DNA of 64,000 nucleotides, from assembly GCA_013306675.1 (NCBI GenBank), contig JABLUY010000152.1, forward strand, positions 1-64,000. Direction: 5' to 3'. Shown here piece by piece: positions 1 to 10,736 of the stretch. The notes under the pieces were generated by a model, which worked only from the letters and a program-made list of their open reading frames with translations, had not been told where the DNA came from and did no database searches. The position numbers and the translations under genes were made by a program. Positions within the stretch are counted from its first letter, which is position 1. Each line of letters begins with the position of its first letter. The stretch is from Thraustochytrium sp. TN22 (taxonomy: Eukaryota > Sar > Bigyra > Thraustochytrida > Thraustochytriidae).

Positions 1-719
1 AAGGTTGCAGCAGGCGGACTCGTTGGTGGCGTTGACGGCCTTGGAGACGTGCACGTGATTATTCAAGTAGCGATGGTTGCTGCAGCGGACCAATCATTGC
101 CTGTCTGGCGATACTGGTGCTGCCTGCTAGGCGACGCTGGGACTGTCGAGGGACGATGGTTGCGGTGCGGCAGAAGTTGCCATGCAGCGCGTCAGCAGGC
201 CTGGTAAGCTTCTTGTCCTTGGCAGAGTTTGTGGCGTACGCGGTCTCTTGCGTGACGCGCAGGAGTCGGTATATTGCGCGGCTGGTTCTCTTTGACGGAG
301 ACCTTGCCGCGGCAGCTGGATGGACGCGAGCGTGTCTACGGCGGAGGTGCCAGCTCTTGGTAGCTTGCTCTTTTGCAGGCGCTCGTTCAAGGTTTTTGGC
401 CTCACGAGCCACTGGCGGTTCTGGAATTTTGCCTTCGAGGATGTCCCATGAGCGACAGTTTCAAGAACTCAGACTTGCAAGTTCCACGCTTTCTTGAAAG
501 CTTTTTATCCGAAGGGTGTCGCCTGGCGCGCGGGCGCCCTTTCATCATTCTTTCAAGCCCTTTCCTTAGCACTTCAAGTCAAAGCGAAATGTGGGTGTTC
601 ATGATTTATTTTCGTTGCACGACAGCACCACGCTGGCCATTGGTGTGGAAAACAGTGTTCAAAGAGTGCCTCGGGCACAGTGAGCCGCATTCATTCATAG
701 GTTCGGCGGCTATCCTTCA
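1..719. other. Left-edge stretch with no supported gene
   Basis: I see no convincing coding region here. Open frames on both strands are short and compositionally like GC-rich noise. One weak hint lies at the very edge: on the minus strand from about 95 to 1 a frame reads without a stop into a hydrophilic peptide containing HVHVSKAVNATNESACC. It could be the last visible piece of an exon of a gene lying to the left, but no start, splice site or family match supports this. Confidence 0.3.
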
Positions 720-2090
720 ATTATATCGCTGGATGAGGCGGGAACGAGGCGCAGAATGTGGCCTGGTTAAAGACAGCGAGTGAGTCGGTTCCGCAAGGCT
801 TGTTGTAGAAGCGCCGCACTGGACGCGGGCGCGCGATGGCGAACTCGGTCTCGCGGTGTTGGGCGCGGCGGCCCTCCGTGGTGACGACCCAAGAGTCGTC
901 CGCGCCGTTGTCGTCCGGGGATGGGATCCGCTCGGAGACGTCTTCGGTGGAGAGGAGCTCGCTCGGAGGTGTCGCGGTCCCAAACGCGGCGCTTGCCGCC
1001 GATGCACTCGGTGATGAGGCGGTCGCCGTCGATCTGGACGAAGTTGACCATGGCCTCGTGGCCGCGGAGCACGGCGACGCACTGGCCGGTCTCGCGGAGC
1101 CAGGCGCGCGCGGTCTTGTCCTTGCTGCCGGAGAGGACGATTTCGCTTTCCATGTCGAGGCAGCGTACGAGGCCGCGGTGACCGGAGAGACGGTGTTGGC
1201 GCTCGAAGGAGTCGCAGGCCCAGAGCTCGACGTCGCCGGAGGCGAGCGCGGCGGCGATGGTGTCATCGTCGTCCACAATGTCCCAGGCGCTGGGCACGGG
1301 GAGGCTGCGGAGGGGGAGGCCGATGGAGGCGTCCCAGCGTTCAATATTGTGCTCGTGCGCGCTGAGCAGCAAGCCGTCGACGGCCTTCATGCAGGACATG
1401 TAGCCCGGCTGGATGCCCCAGGGGCGGTCAAAGGCGCGCGCGGAGCCATCCTACATATCGACGACGACGGTAGTGCCGTCGGTGGCAATGTCGGTGGCCC
1501 AGCGCTCGGCGGTGCTGGCGCGGAAGCGCTGCACGAGCGCGCCCGTGTCCATGGACCAGATGTGGACCTGAGCGAACTTGTCGCCGGCGAGGACGAAGCC
1601 GTCGCAGGCGGCGAGGCCGCGCACGCCGCTGGGAACGCCGAGCGGGCGCAGCTCGCGAGGCGCGGTCCCAGATGCACAATTGGCCATCGGCGGCGCCGCT
1701 GAGGACGCGTTCGGAGGTGAGGACGTATCAAGGGATGATGTGCGACAGGGCCCGCGGGCGGAAGATCATCAAGAGCGACGCCTGGGTGCCCGACCCGTCG
1801 GAAGCCTTGTGTGACGCGCACATCTCGGGCGACGCCAGGGCGACTCCGGGCAAGCGGCAAAATCTCATCGAGACTTAGCTCGACCTTCAAATACTTCGTA
1901 CGCTGCCGAGAAGGCACCCAGTGCCTGATCGCGCAGGTCCACGAGATGCTCCCCGCGCAGCTCTGCGCCAACCAAGGCGCTCATCATTTTGTACCCCGTG
2001 CAAATGGTCCTAGGCAGCAGCCGCTGCCTAGACCTCACAGCCATCAGTCTGGCACCGAGCCTCCCCGCGGCATCGGCATCTCGCAAGTCA
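720..2090 (-). pseudogene. Decayed WD40-repeat protein gene
   Basis: The minus strand carries clear WD40 blades spread over several frames. Recognisable pieces include SGAADGQLCIWDRA near 1680-1720, AQVHIWSMDTGALVQRF near 1540-1580, HEHNIERWDASIG near 1330-1360 and LSGSKDKTARAWLRETGQC near 1080-1140. The frame is interrupted repeatedly: an in-frame TGA just upstream of about 1728, a frame change near 1655, an in-frame TAG at 1451-1453, and a frame change near 970-985 at a tandem GAGCGAGC, which looks like a 4-bp duplication. After that the frame runs to a stop at 721. The part above 1,800 reads as helical protein sequence without a recognised domain. Since every other large gene here is intact and intronless, decay is the simplest reading. 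Unrecognised introns or assembly errors are the alternatives. WD40 propellers are protein-interaction scaffolds; no more specific role can be given. Confidence 0.65.
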
Positions 2091-2406
2091 GCTCGACCTG
2101 ACCTTCAGCTCTCGGCTACATTTCAACCATTTTCACCCCGTTCCTCGCCTGGCCCCCTTCGGCCTGCGCGGGGTCGGGCTTTGTTGCGTTTCTAAGACCT
2201 GTCCATCTCTCACTACTCCGCCTGAATCATTGCTTCATCACTTGTTATGTCCACAAGGTACCCTCTCAAGGTCGAGTCCTCGCACAGGCATTGGTGTTCT
2301 GAAGAAGTGCTCAAGCGACGCAACATGCAGTAGCGACCCAATTCGCTTCTCGATGAGCCATTGTGTCGCAACGGCCAGCCAAAAATGAACAAGACTCATA
2401 CTTGCA
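2091..2406. other. Spacer between WD40 relic and TPR gene
   Basis: About 300 bases holding the 3' flank of the minus-strand TPR gene and the presumed upstream side of the WD40 relic. No RNA gene, repeat or conserved coding segment is visible. Confidence 0.4.
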
Positions 2407-4563
2407 TCATCCTAGAGCCTGCTCCTCCTTCTTGAGGCGACAGTCGAGGAGCCTGATGCTGGTGTTCCGGCAGGAAACGTGGCCTGGGTCAAGCGTCGCG
2501 CTGTAGATGTGCAGCGCCTCGTCGAGGTAGCTGATGGCTGCGTCCCAGTCCTCGTCCTTCATGTACACGAGACCGATGTTGTAGAGCACATCGGCAACGT
2601 CCTGGTGATTGGGCCCAAGAGCCGTCCGGCGGAGGTCGAGCGCCTCGGCGTAGGAAGCGATGGCTCTGGTGTGGTCGTGGTTGAGCTTGTGCACGAGGCC
2701 CATGTCGTTGAGGATGGCGGCGATGAGGAGGGGGCTTGGGTCGGGCGCAGCCCTTGCCAGCTCGAGTGCGTCCTTGTAGTGTTCAATGGCGGCGTCGAGG
2801 TGGCCCTGAGTGCGCAGCACGAGCGCAATTTCGGTGAGGATGGAGCCAACGGTGGGGTGGTTGGGGCCGAGGGCCTCCTTGGTGATGTCGAGCGCCTCTT
2901 CGAGGTGGTTGAGGGCGTCGTCGAGGTGGTCGGTGCGGCGCTCGATGCCAGCGATGCTTTGCAGAGACGCGGCGACGCTGAGGTCTCTGGGGCCTAGTGT
3001 TTCGCAGCGAATGTCGAGGGCCTCTTGGTGGAAGCTGAGTGCGTTGGAGAGGCGGCCGAGTGCCTCTAGCGCCTTGGCAAGATTATGCGTGGTGTGGGCC
3101 ACGCGAGGGTCGAGGCTGCCAAGCGCTTCTCTGAGGATCTCGCGAGCCTCCTCGCAGTGATCGTGTGCCTCCTGGAAGTTGCCGAGCTCCTGCTCGACGG
3201 CGGCGAGGTTGTTGAGCGAGCTGGCCACGTCGACGTGGCGGGCGCCGAGGATGTTGCGGCGCATGTGGACGGCGTCCCGATGCTTGCGGCGGGCCACCTC
3301 GAGGTGTCCGAGGCGGTGGTAGATGCGGGCGACGTTGTCGAGCGCGCTGGCGGTCTCAGCGTCATCGCTAGCCTGGCTTGCGATATCGTGGGCGTCGTTG
3401 AAGAATTCAAGGGCCTCTTGGAAGTCGCCTTGCTGCTCGAGGAGCGCGCCGATCTGGGTGAGAATGAGGCCGACCTCGGCTCCGGGGTCTTGGCGGGCCG
3501 CGGCGCGCGCCACCTGGGCGAGCCAGCGCCGCGTGTTGACGGACATGGTCTTGTTGAGCGCCGGGTAGCCGCCGTCGAGGCGCTCGTTGATGGCGGTGTC
3601 GAACATGGCCTTGTCCTGTGGCCTGGTACACTGCGAGTCGCGCATGTCGCTCTCCGTGGACATGACGGCAGCGACCTGGTCGGGGTGACGAAGGAGCATC
3701 TCGTGGAAGCGGTTGACCTCGCCGGGCACATAGGCGACCTCGACGGCGCCGTCACCGCGAAGCATGCCGTAGAGCTCCCAGACGCACCACATGCGCTGCA
3801 GCGGGGTCGGCGAGTCCCAGCTGTCGAAGACGACGAGGACGCGGTCGAATTTTCGTATGGCGCGATGCAGGCCCCGAGTGAGGACGCGCTCGCGGAGCGT
3901 CTGCACGTGCTGCTCCAGCGGCGCGGGGCTGGTGAGCAGCGGCTGGCACGCGCAGAAGACGTCCACCCAGACGAAGACGTCGCGCTCGTCCCGGGCTGCA
4001 AAGTGCGTCTGCAGAGCGGTCACCAGGTCGGCAAACTTGCCCTGGCGGGCGTGCACGACATAGGTGCCCTGGAACTCGCCGCCCACCATGGCCGCGAAGG
4101 TTGCGTTTAGATAGATTTGCTGTCCCTCGGGCAGCTCTCTGACGCGCGGCAAAATCACATGCTCCGTCACATCCTCCGTGGTCCAGTCCTCCCGGGGCTT
4201 CTCCGTCACGTCGCGCCCCACCTCGAGCGCCGCCGGCAGCGCCTCCTCTGCGTACGCTGGCCTGGCGCGCACCTGGCCATCCATGACGGTCCCCACTTGC
4301 GTCAGCGTCGTGCCCTTGGGCACGTCATCCCACAGGTCCCTGGTGGCCACCAGCAGCTGCGTCTCCGGCGCGAAGGCCCCGGACACCACGCTCTCCAGCA
4401 CCGTCCGCAGCAGCCGCAGGTTCACGCCGCGGTAGTCCATGAGCCGCACCTCCTCGCGCTCGTACGCGCCGAACCCGGGCGGCCCGCTCTGCTTGCGCCG
4501 TAGCCCCGTGCCCCTGCCCGACACCCGCCGGTTCCCCGTGCCCAGGCCCGGCACCACGACCAT
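2407..4563 (-). CDS. TIR-like domain + kinesin-light-chain-type TPR protein
   Basis: Intronless gene of 718 residues, starting at the ATG at 4563. The frame stays open to an earlier Met at 4725, but that leader is basic low-complexity sequence and I treat it as 5' untranslated. Residues about 150-265 form an alpha/beta segment: GQQIYLNATFAAM, DVFVWVDVF, FDRVLVVFDSW, RMWCVWELYGML. The WC-x2-EL element resembles the conserved Cys/Glu region of TIR domains, so I call it TIR-like. Residues about 360-695 contain some eight TPR units of about 42 residues with the kinesin-light-chain signature (GDFQEALEFF, LGPNHPTVG, LGPNHQDVADVLYNIG). Such TPRs bind peptides. TIR-like plus TPR proteins are common in protists, fungi and bacteria, where roles in signalling or defence are suspected. 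No motor-binding heptad region is seen, so this is not kinesin light chain itself. The TPR call is firm, the TIR-like call tentative. Confidence 0.85.
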   Translation of the reverse strand: MVVVPGLGTGNRRVSGRGTGLRRKQSGPPGFGAYEREEVRLMDYRGVNLRLLRTVLESVVSGAFAPETQLLVATRDLWDDVPKGTTLTQVGTVMDGQVRARPAYAEEALPAALEVGRDVTEKPREDWTTEDVTEHVILPRVRELPEGQQIYLNATFAAMVGGEFQGTYVVHARQGKFADLVTALQTHFAARDERDVFVWVDVFCACQPLLTSPAPLEQHVQTLRERVLTRGLHRAIRKFDRVLVVFDSWDSPTPLQRMWCVWELYGMLRGDGAVEVAYVPGEVNRFHEMLLRHPDQVAAVMSTESDMRDSQCTRPQDKAMFDTAINERLDGGYPALNKTMSVNTRRWLAQVARAAARQDPGAEVGLILTQIGALLEQQGDFQEALEFFNDAHDIASQASDDAETASALDNVARIYHRLGHLEVARRKHRDAVHMRRNILGARHVDVASSLNNLAAVEQELGNFQEAHDHCEEAREILREALGSLDPRVAHTTHNLAKALEALGRLSNALSFHQEALDIRCETLGPRDLSVAASLQSIAGIERRTDHLDDALNHLEEALDITKEALGPNHPTVGSILTEIALVLRTQGHLDAAIEHYKDALELARAAPDPSPLLIAAILNDMGLVHKLNHDHTRAIASYAEALDLRRTALGPNHQDVADVLYNIGLVYMKDEDWDAAISYLDEALHIYSATLDPGHVSCRNTSIRLLDCRLKKEEQALG

Positions 4564-5904
4564 GGTCTCCTGGTGATGGCCAGGCAAGCAAGAGCGCTGA
4601 CGTGGCGCGAGCCGAGGCGCGAGCCTTGCCGGTCTGCTCTTGCGTCCGTGGCGTGCGTCGAGAAGCGCTCTGCCGCGTGGCGCGCGCAGGTTTGATGATG
4701 GGAACCGCAACCGAGCGGTGTTCATGGTGTGCGAGCGTGTGCGAGCCCGTGTTCATGGTGTGCGACTGTGCGCGTGTACGATCGGTCAGCGTTGGCGCGG
4801 TTGGCGCGTACGCGCGTGTACGGGTGCGCGAGCGTGCGCGCGCGTGCGCGATGGCGAGCGCGATGGCGATGACCATGACGAGCGCCGTGTGCGCGACAGC
4901 GCGGTGGCGGGGCCCGCAAGCGCCCGGTGAGAGCTATGGTAGTAGTCGAATCTTAGCAGAGCCTGACAGTGATCATGGCGAGTGAGTGGCTCCAATTTGG
5001 CCCTCGCGCACGTGCACGGAGGCACTTGCCTAGGCCAGCTCGGCTCGAAGTAACTTGTCAGCGCTTCGGACCGTGCCGCTACAGCGGCTAAATTGGGACT
5101 GCCGGTCAGTCGAAAAGAGCTTTGCAGCTTACTGGGAGAACGATCGAGCCGAAATTGAATGGTTCAAGATGCGCGCGCAGATAGCGAAAGCAAGCGATGG
5201 GCAAAGCGTAAGCTGAAATGATTGGCAAAGGACGGATCGGTCAGTCTCACTGGCAAGTGCAAGTCGAGAAAGCGGTCAATCAAGTGCGTGGACCTTGACG
5301 CAAAATAGCTCAACGGCGCGCCAAGTCGGAGCTCATGCGCGAAGTCAGCTCGTAGCCACCGTCGAAGAGTTCAAGCGTGCATCGGCATGCTGTAGCCACG
5401 GTCGGGAAGGGGATTTCTGCGCCCGGCCGAAGGTGCACGCCAGCACAGCAAGGCTGCTGGGCTCTGATACCGACCATGAAGAGATCGACGCAACAAATCA
5501 CCTTTTTTTGCTAGAGCGCAAGCGTGGTGGGCAGCAAAGACAAGCCAGACCGGCGCACAAACGCAACGTTCAGGTGAACTGCCACAGGCGCGACCTGAGC
5601 AGCTGCAACGGCGACTCGTGCAGCTCCAACGCGAGTGCACGGACGTTCTAATATTCCAGCCCATCGTTGGCGTCTTGTCCAGCCCACTAGCCGCCGGGGC
5701 TCCTGCCCTCGTCCAGCGTCCAGCGTTCGGAATGTAGCTGCAAATCACCGCTCTGGACGCGTTGGCGTCTTTCCACAAGCTCATGAGCGACCTGCAATAT
5801 GCTATGCAGAGCGTCAACGTCTCGTCCAGCTTCGCGGCGCACAGATCAGGATGTGTTAGACCATGTTTGTACTCGCATCGCCGCCGCTGCAAGGCTTTGG
5901 CGTC
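4564..5904. other. Intergenic DNA with a CG/TG-alternating tract
   Basis: No gene is supported. Positions about 4,780-4,870 are rich in alternating purine-pyrimidine steps (CGCGTGTACGCGCGTGTACG and similar), a composition prone to left-handed DNA, lying just upstream of the TPR gene start and so perhaps within its promoter. The rest contains short frames on both strands with no similarity I recognise. From about 5,640 the sequence begins to resemble the tandem repeat that follows. Confidence 0.4.
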
Positions 5905-6720
5905 TCGTCCGAGAGCCTCCTCGTGCTGCTGGGCGTCATTGTCGCGCACGGCGTGCAAGATGGAGGAAGAAATACATCAGCCCGTGCGCATTGCCGCCGT
6001 CACCCCGTGGGCGTCCTCTTCGTGCAGTAAGGCACTGCAAGGCAGTAGGGAAGAATCGCGTCCAGCAAGCTGGAAACCAAGAGCCCACGAGCGTCGTCCT
6101 CGGCCATGAGCATCCTCGTACTGCAAATTGCTGCTCGGCGTCGTGGTCTCGCTCAGCGTGCAGGTCGAAGGAAGAAACGCGTCAGCCCTTGCGCATTGCC
6201 GCCGTCGGCATTGGCAGGTCGACCAGCACGGCGGCGTCCAGGCTGGAATGCATCAGTCCGTGGGCATCCTCTTTATGCAGATGCTGCAAGGCGCTGCAAG
6301 GCATTGGGGAATCGCGTCCACCAAGCTGAAGACCAAAAGCCCGCGAGCGTCGTCCTCGGCCATGAGCATCCTCGTACTGCAAATTGCTGCTCGGCGTCGT
6401 GGTCTCGCTCAGCGTGCAGGTCGAAGGAAGAAACGCGTCAGCCCTTGTGCATTGCCGCCGTCGGCATTGGCAGGTCGACCAGCACGTCGGCGTCCAGGCT
6501 GGATTGCATCAGCGCGTGGGTATCCTCTTTATGCAGATGCTGCAAGGCGCTGCAAAGGCAAAGGCATTGGAATCGCGTCCAGCAGGTTGAGATCCACAAG
6601 CCCATGGGCGTCGTCCTCGGCCATGAGCGTCCTCGTACTGCAAATTGCTGCTCGGCGTCGTGGTCTCGCTCGGCGTGCAGGATAGAATGCACCAGCCGTT
6701 GCGCAATGTTGCCGTGGGCG
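5905..6720. repeat. Tandem repeat, unit about 256-261 bp, three and a bit copies
   Basis: The segment beginning CCATGAGCATCCTCGTACTG recurs at 6104, 6360 and 6621, so the unit is 256 then 261 bp. A more diverged copy precedes it from about 5,905, with a spacing near 200 bp. Copies 2 and 3 are nearly identical over most of the unit, while the outer copies are more diverged, as expected from unequal crossing-over. The unit is not a multiple of three and both strands accumulate stops in shifting frames, so it is probably non-coding. I see no terminal inverted repeats or poly(A) tail that would mark a transposon. Confidence 0.8.
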
Positions 6721-9700
6721 GCGGCTTAACGCAGGCTTATGCACCGATCGCCCTGCGCTACGCCATCACGTTGGCATCAACGTGCAGCAGCAGCAGCAGC
6801 AACTGGAGCAGCTCGTGCTCGCAGCTCGACGTCAAGACGGCGAGGTGGCCGGCAAGATCGAGGCGGAGTCGAGACGCAGGCTGGCCGAGCGCTCTCGCGG
6901 ACTGGCTGGCAGTGATGGCTGGCTGGGCGGAGAATCGCGGAAAACGGCTGCGCGCGACGCAGGCCTCGTTGGCGCTCGGCGGCCATGAACAGCTAGCGTG
7001 TGAGCGGGCCTTGGACCCGCCGCCTTCCGCGAGCGCGAGCGGGGCCGAGGACGAAGCTTGTTTTCCGAGCTGCGCGAGCTGCGCGAGCTGCGCGCGAGCT
7101 GCGCGCGAGCTGCACCAAGCTGCGGGTGCCGGGGCGGCGCCGGGTTCGCGTGCGTCCACGTGCGTGCGCCCGTGCCTGGTGTCGCTGTCGATGAATGGCC
7201 CGGCCGCGGCTCCGCGGCTCCGCGTCCGCGCCGCGCTCGCGGTCGCCGCCCTGCAGCGCTGGCCAGCCAGCCGCCCGCGCTGGCCAGCCAGCCGTGCGCG
7301 GCGGGCCCGGCAACCGAGTCTCGCCTCTCGCGCGCCTTCGCGCCGCGCCGCGCCGCGCCGCGCCGCCCTCGCGCCGCCGCTGCCCGTGCCATGGCCATGG
7401 CTGGATCGCTGACCGTCCCGGACGCCGGCCTGCGATGCCGCGCGGCGCAGGACTGGCGGCGGCCACCGGGACGCGCGGCGCGGCGGCGCGGCGCGGCGGC
7501 GCGGGCGCGGCGCGCCGCGGGCCCGGCGCGCCGCGAGCGCCCTTCGCCGCTTCGCGGGCCTCGGCAGGCAGGGCGCTGCGCAGGCCTGGCCTGGCAGTGG
7601 CCGCGGTGGCGGGCCGCAAGTTGGCAGCAGCAACCAGAGCGAGGACGTGCGCGCGGCCGGACGGGCCAAATCTCAGAGGCCCAGCTGCTGCGGCTGCAGT
7701 GCCGACTGTGCCGATGATGCCATGGCATGTCGCGATGCACGGACAGGGACAGCGATGACACTGTGATGCAGGATGGTGAAACTTGGAGAAGCCCGGCACG
7801 GCACCGTCATCCTGCAGCCAGGCAGCAGCAGCGCGCCGCGAGCTGTGCCGGTGCGGCGACGGCGCCGCCGCGTGGCGACCGCGAAGCCGCGGCCGAGCTG
7901 GCTGGCCAGTAACTTACCTGGCTGCGCAGCTCGCGCGACGTAACGTTTGTATAGGACGGACTCGACGGAGTGCTGGCTGGGACTTGGCAGCGCGTGATGT
8001 CACGCCAGACAGCTTGTCGAGCTCCGTGCCACGCGCGGGCGGCCGCTCCAAGAGCCGCCGCGCCGCGATCCCGGTGACGAGACGAGACGAGACGAGATGA
8101 GACGAGACGAGAGTCACGAGACGAGACGAGAGCCTCGAGAGCGAGCAAGTCGGCGAATGGCCAGTGGCCACCGCGGCGCCGGGTGCAGAAGCCGACTTCG
8201 CGGAAAGGCAAGCTCGACATCTTGACCCTGTAGGTGGTACCTGGTACGACTCCCTGTCTAGCTAGCTCGCAGCCCTGTCGCGATCGCCTTCCGAGGCACT
8301 GCCTGCTGACACACGCTTCGCGGCCCGCGCCGATCGTATGCTCGATCCAAGCTTGCCAGCCGGTTAGCTGGCAGTGCTCGCCCGCCTAGGACAGGCCGCC
8401 TGCGTCCCGGTCCCAGTCCGTCACTCACCATCCCGTCACTAGCACTGTATCACTGATGGCAGTGTGTCCAAGTGCGCGCGCAGGCAAGGTTGGTCTGGCC
8501 AGCTTGCACTTTGTTTGCAGCAAAGCAGCATGCCTGGCTTGTGCTGTGCGGTGCTGTGCTGTGCTCAGTGTGCTGTGCACGCGGTCGGCCGCGGGCGTTG
8601 CATGGGCCGCGAACTCTAAGCGCGCGCTGAGGGCGGCGTGAGGTGGGCTCGCTTGGCTGGCTTGGCTCTGCTACTGGCTGGCTAGCGTGGAAAGCGTCCA
8701 TCCAACGGCGGCGGCTCCGTCGCACGTGCTGGCTAGGTTCACGCAAACGAGAGCTAACAACAAAGCGCGCGTCGAGCCTCCTCTTTCCAGCGTTTCAAGC
8801 GAACTTTCAAGTCCAGGCAGATGGCAGTCGGGCAGGACGGACGCGGCATTCAGCAAGCCAGCCAGCCGGCCAGAGCACGCGGTGACGCCGGCAGCAGCCT
8901 GCCAGCCGCAGCCGCAGCCGCCCGGCGTGGCCGGCCAGCCTGCAGCTGACCGCGGCTGCTGCCGCCGACCCGCTGCGTCGCTGCGCCTACGCCGCCCTCC
9001 TGCACAGCCGTGGGGAAAAGACTTCCCACGCGGACGCCGGGCCGCAGGGACGCCCAGCGAGAATTGCATCAGACGGGTTGCGCCTGCTTGGCTGCTGCTG
9101 TTGGTGGCTGAGCAGAGCGACGCATGCGCTGGCGCCACCTTGAACTGGCCGAACCGCGCTCTGCTCAGGCCTGCGGCGCTGCGCGGCGAATTAGCCTCGC
9201 GCGCGGCGATCCGCCTGCCGCCTGGGACGCTCGACGCGAGCGGAGCTGAGCGCGCGAGAGGGCCTGCGCGACGCTCTTCGCTTCGACTCCGAGGCGAGCT
9301 CTTGACGGGGGTCGGCCTCACCTCAGCTCGGCCGGGAAAACGACGGATGAAGTGAGCTACGTCGCACGCCCGCGCCGCACCGCGAGCTGTGCTTTGTTCA
9401 TGCCGCGATGGCGAGCGCGACGGAAGCGGAGCCCCTTGGCGAAGGCTTGCGTTGCCGCGATGCCCTGCTTGGCCTGGCCTTCAAGTTGAGTTGCTTCGTG
9501 GCCTCGCGTTCGCGTTCGCGCTCGGCCCCGCTCGGCTCCGCGCCTGCGCCAGTGCGCCGTCGTCCGATCGTCGCACGCTCGTGCGAGGAGGCGCGACGGA
9601 CCAGCGCCGCGGTCCGCCGCCGGAAGCAGGAGCGCCCGAGGAGCCGCGCGGTGCGAGGCGGCGAGCGACGCCGAGCTTGCTTGGCTCCCGAGGCGCTTGT

Positions 9701-10736
9701 GCGCGCCTGCCAGGCCAGTTGGCCGGCCACGGCGGCCAGAGCCTGAGCCGAGGCAGCCAGGCCTCCAGTCGATCGTGCCGCGCGGCCGCTTCCTACGCGT
9801 GCCTCGCGCGCTTCCTCCCTCCCTTCCATCCTTCCACCGCGGCCCGAGCCCGAGGCGTGCCGCGAATTCCGGGCGCCAAGCTCGCGCGGCTCAGCGCCAG
9901 CGTGCGTAGCGTGGCCGCCGCGTCGCGCGCCTGCCTTTTGGGTAGGGCATGCCGGCCTGGCCTGCCTGCCTGGCCAGCCGCGCCGAGCCGAGCCCAGCCC
10001 AGCCGAGCCGACCGAGCCCAGCCCAGCCCAGCCCAGCGGCCCAGCCTCGCTCTCGCCCTCGCTCTGCTCTCGCGCTCTCGCGCTCGGCGGCGCGGCCGCC
10101 CTCGCCCTCCCTCCCCAGCGCGCCGCGCGGGAAGCAGCGGCTTGCGCGGCGGCGCTCCCGCATCACCCGCGAACTTCACGGGGCCCGCGAACGGGTGCGG
10201 AAAGCTGGACCGCCCGCGAGCGCGCGCCGCTGCGTAAGCTGCTAGCTCGCCGCGCTGCTCCGGCTTGACCGGCCGGCCTAGCGCGCTCGGCGCGTCGGCA
10301 CCGCGCGCCGAGGACAGAGGGCGAGACACGGACGAGACGCGCCGCCCGGGCTCGCGGCGCGCGGCGGGCGCAAAAGGCTCGCCCGCCGGGCCCCCGCGAG
10401 CGCGTGGCGGCGGCCGGCCGGCCTGCCGGTGGGCGAGCGAGGTGCTGTCTGTTGCCTGTAGCCTGCCTGTCTGCCTGCCTTGACTCGGCCGCGCCTTGCT
10501 TGGTCAAAGGGCCGCGAACGGGGCCTCGAAAACTGGACCCGACTGCTCGTGGCAGCGAGGGCGAGCGCGCGGCGATATCCTGGCGCGGGCGGCGGCGGCG
10601 GCGGCGCGCGAGCTTCAGCAGACCCGCAACCCCGAGCCTCAAGAGAACAAATCAGCAACAAACCGCCGACGAGCGTGCGAGCAGCAGCAGCCTCCGCAGC
10701 CGCAGCCGCAGCCTCCTCGCTCGCAAAACAGCAAGG
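6721..10736. other. 4-kb gene-poor, very GC-rich stretch
   Basis: Long frames exist on both strands but are Arg/Ala/Pro-rich, overlap each other and match no family, so I report none as genes. Visible structure: a CAG run at about 6,783-6,803; GAGAC pentamers at 8,077-8,135; a GGTAC-rich motif at 8,233-8,250 (also seen in three other spacers); and CCCAG/CCGAG pentamers at about 9,985-10,045. The last few hundred bases are presumably promoter and 5' untranslated leader of the transporter gene at 10,737. Confidence 0.5.
8077..8135. repeat. (GAGAC)n pentanucleotide microsatellite
   Basis: Two runs of GAGAC/GAGAT pentamers separated by a short interruption (GAGTCAC). The same pentamer reappears 44 kb away at 52,325-52,545. 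Confidence 0.85.

Noticed and set aside
6758-7799. Long overlapping frames on both strands in the 6.7-10.7 kb region
   Set aside because: Six-frame openness follows from very high GC; the peptides are Arg/Ala/Pro-rich, overlap each other and show no motif.
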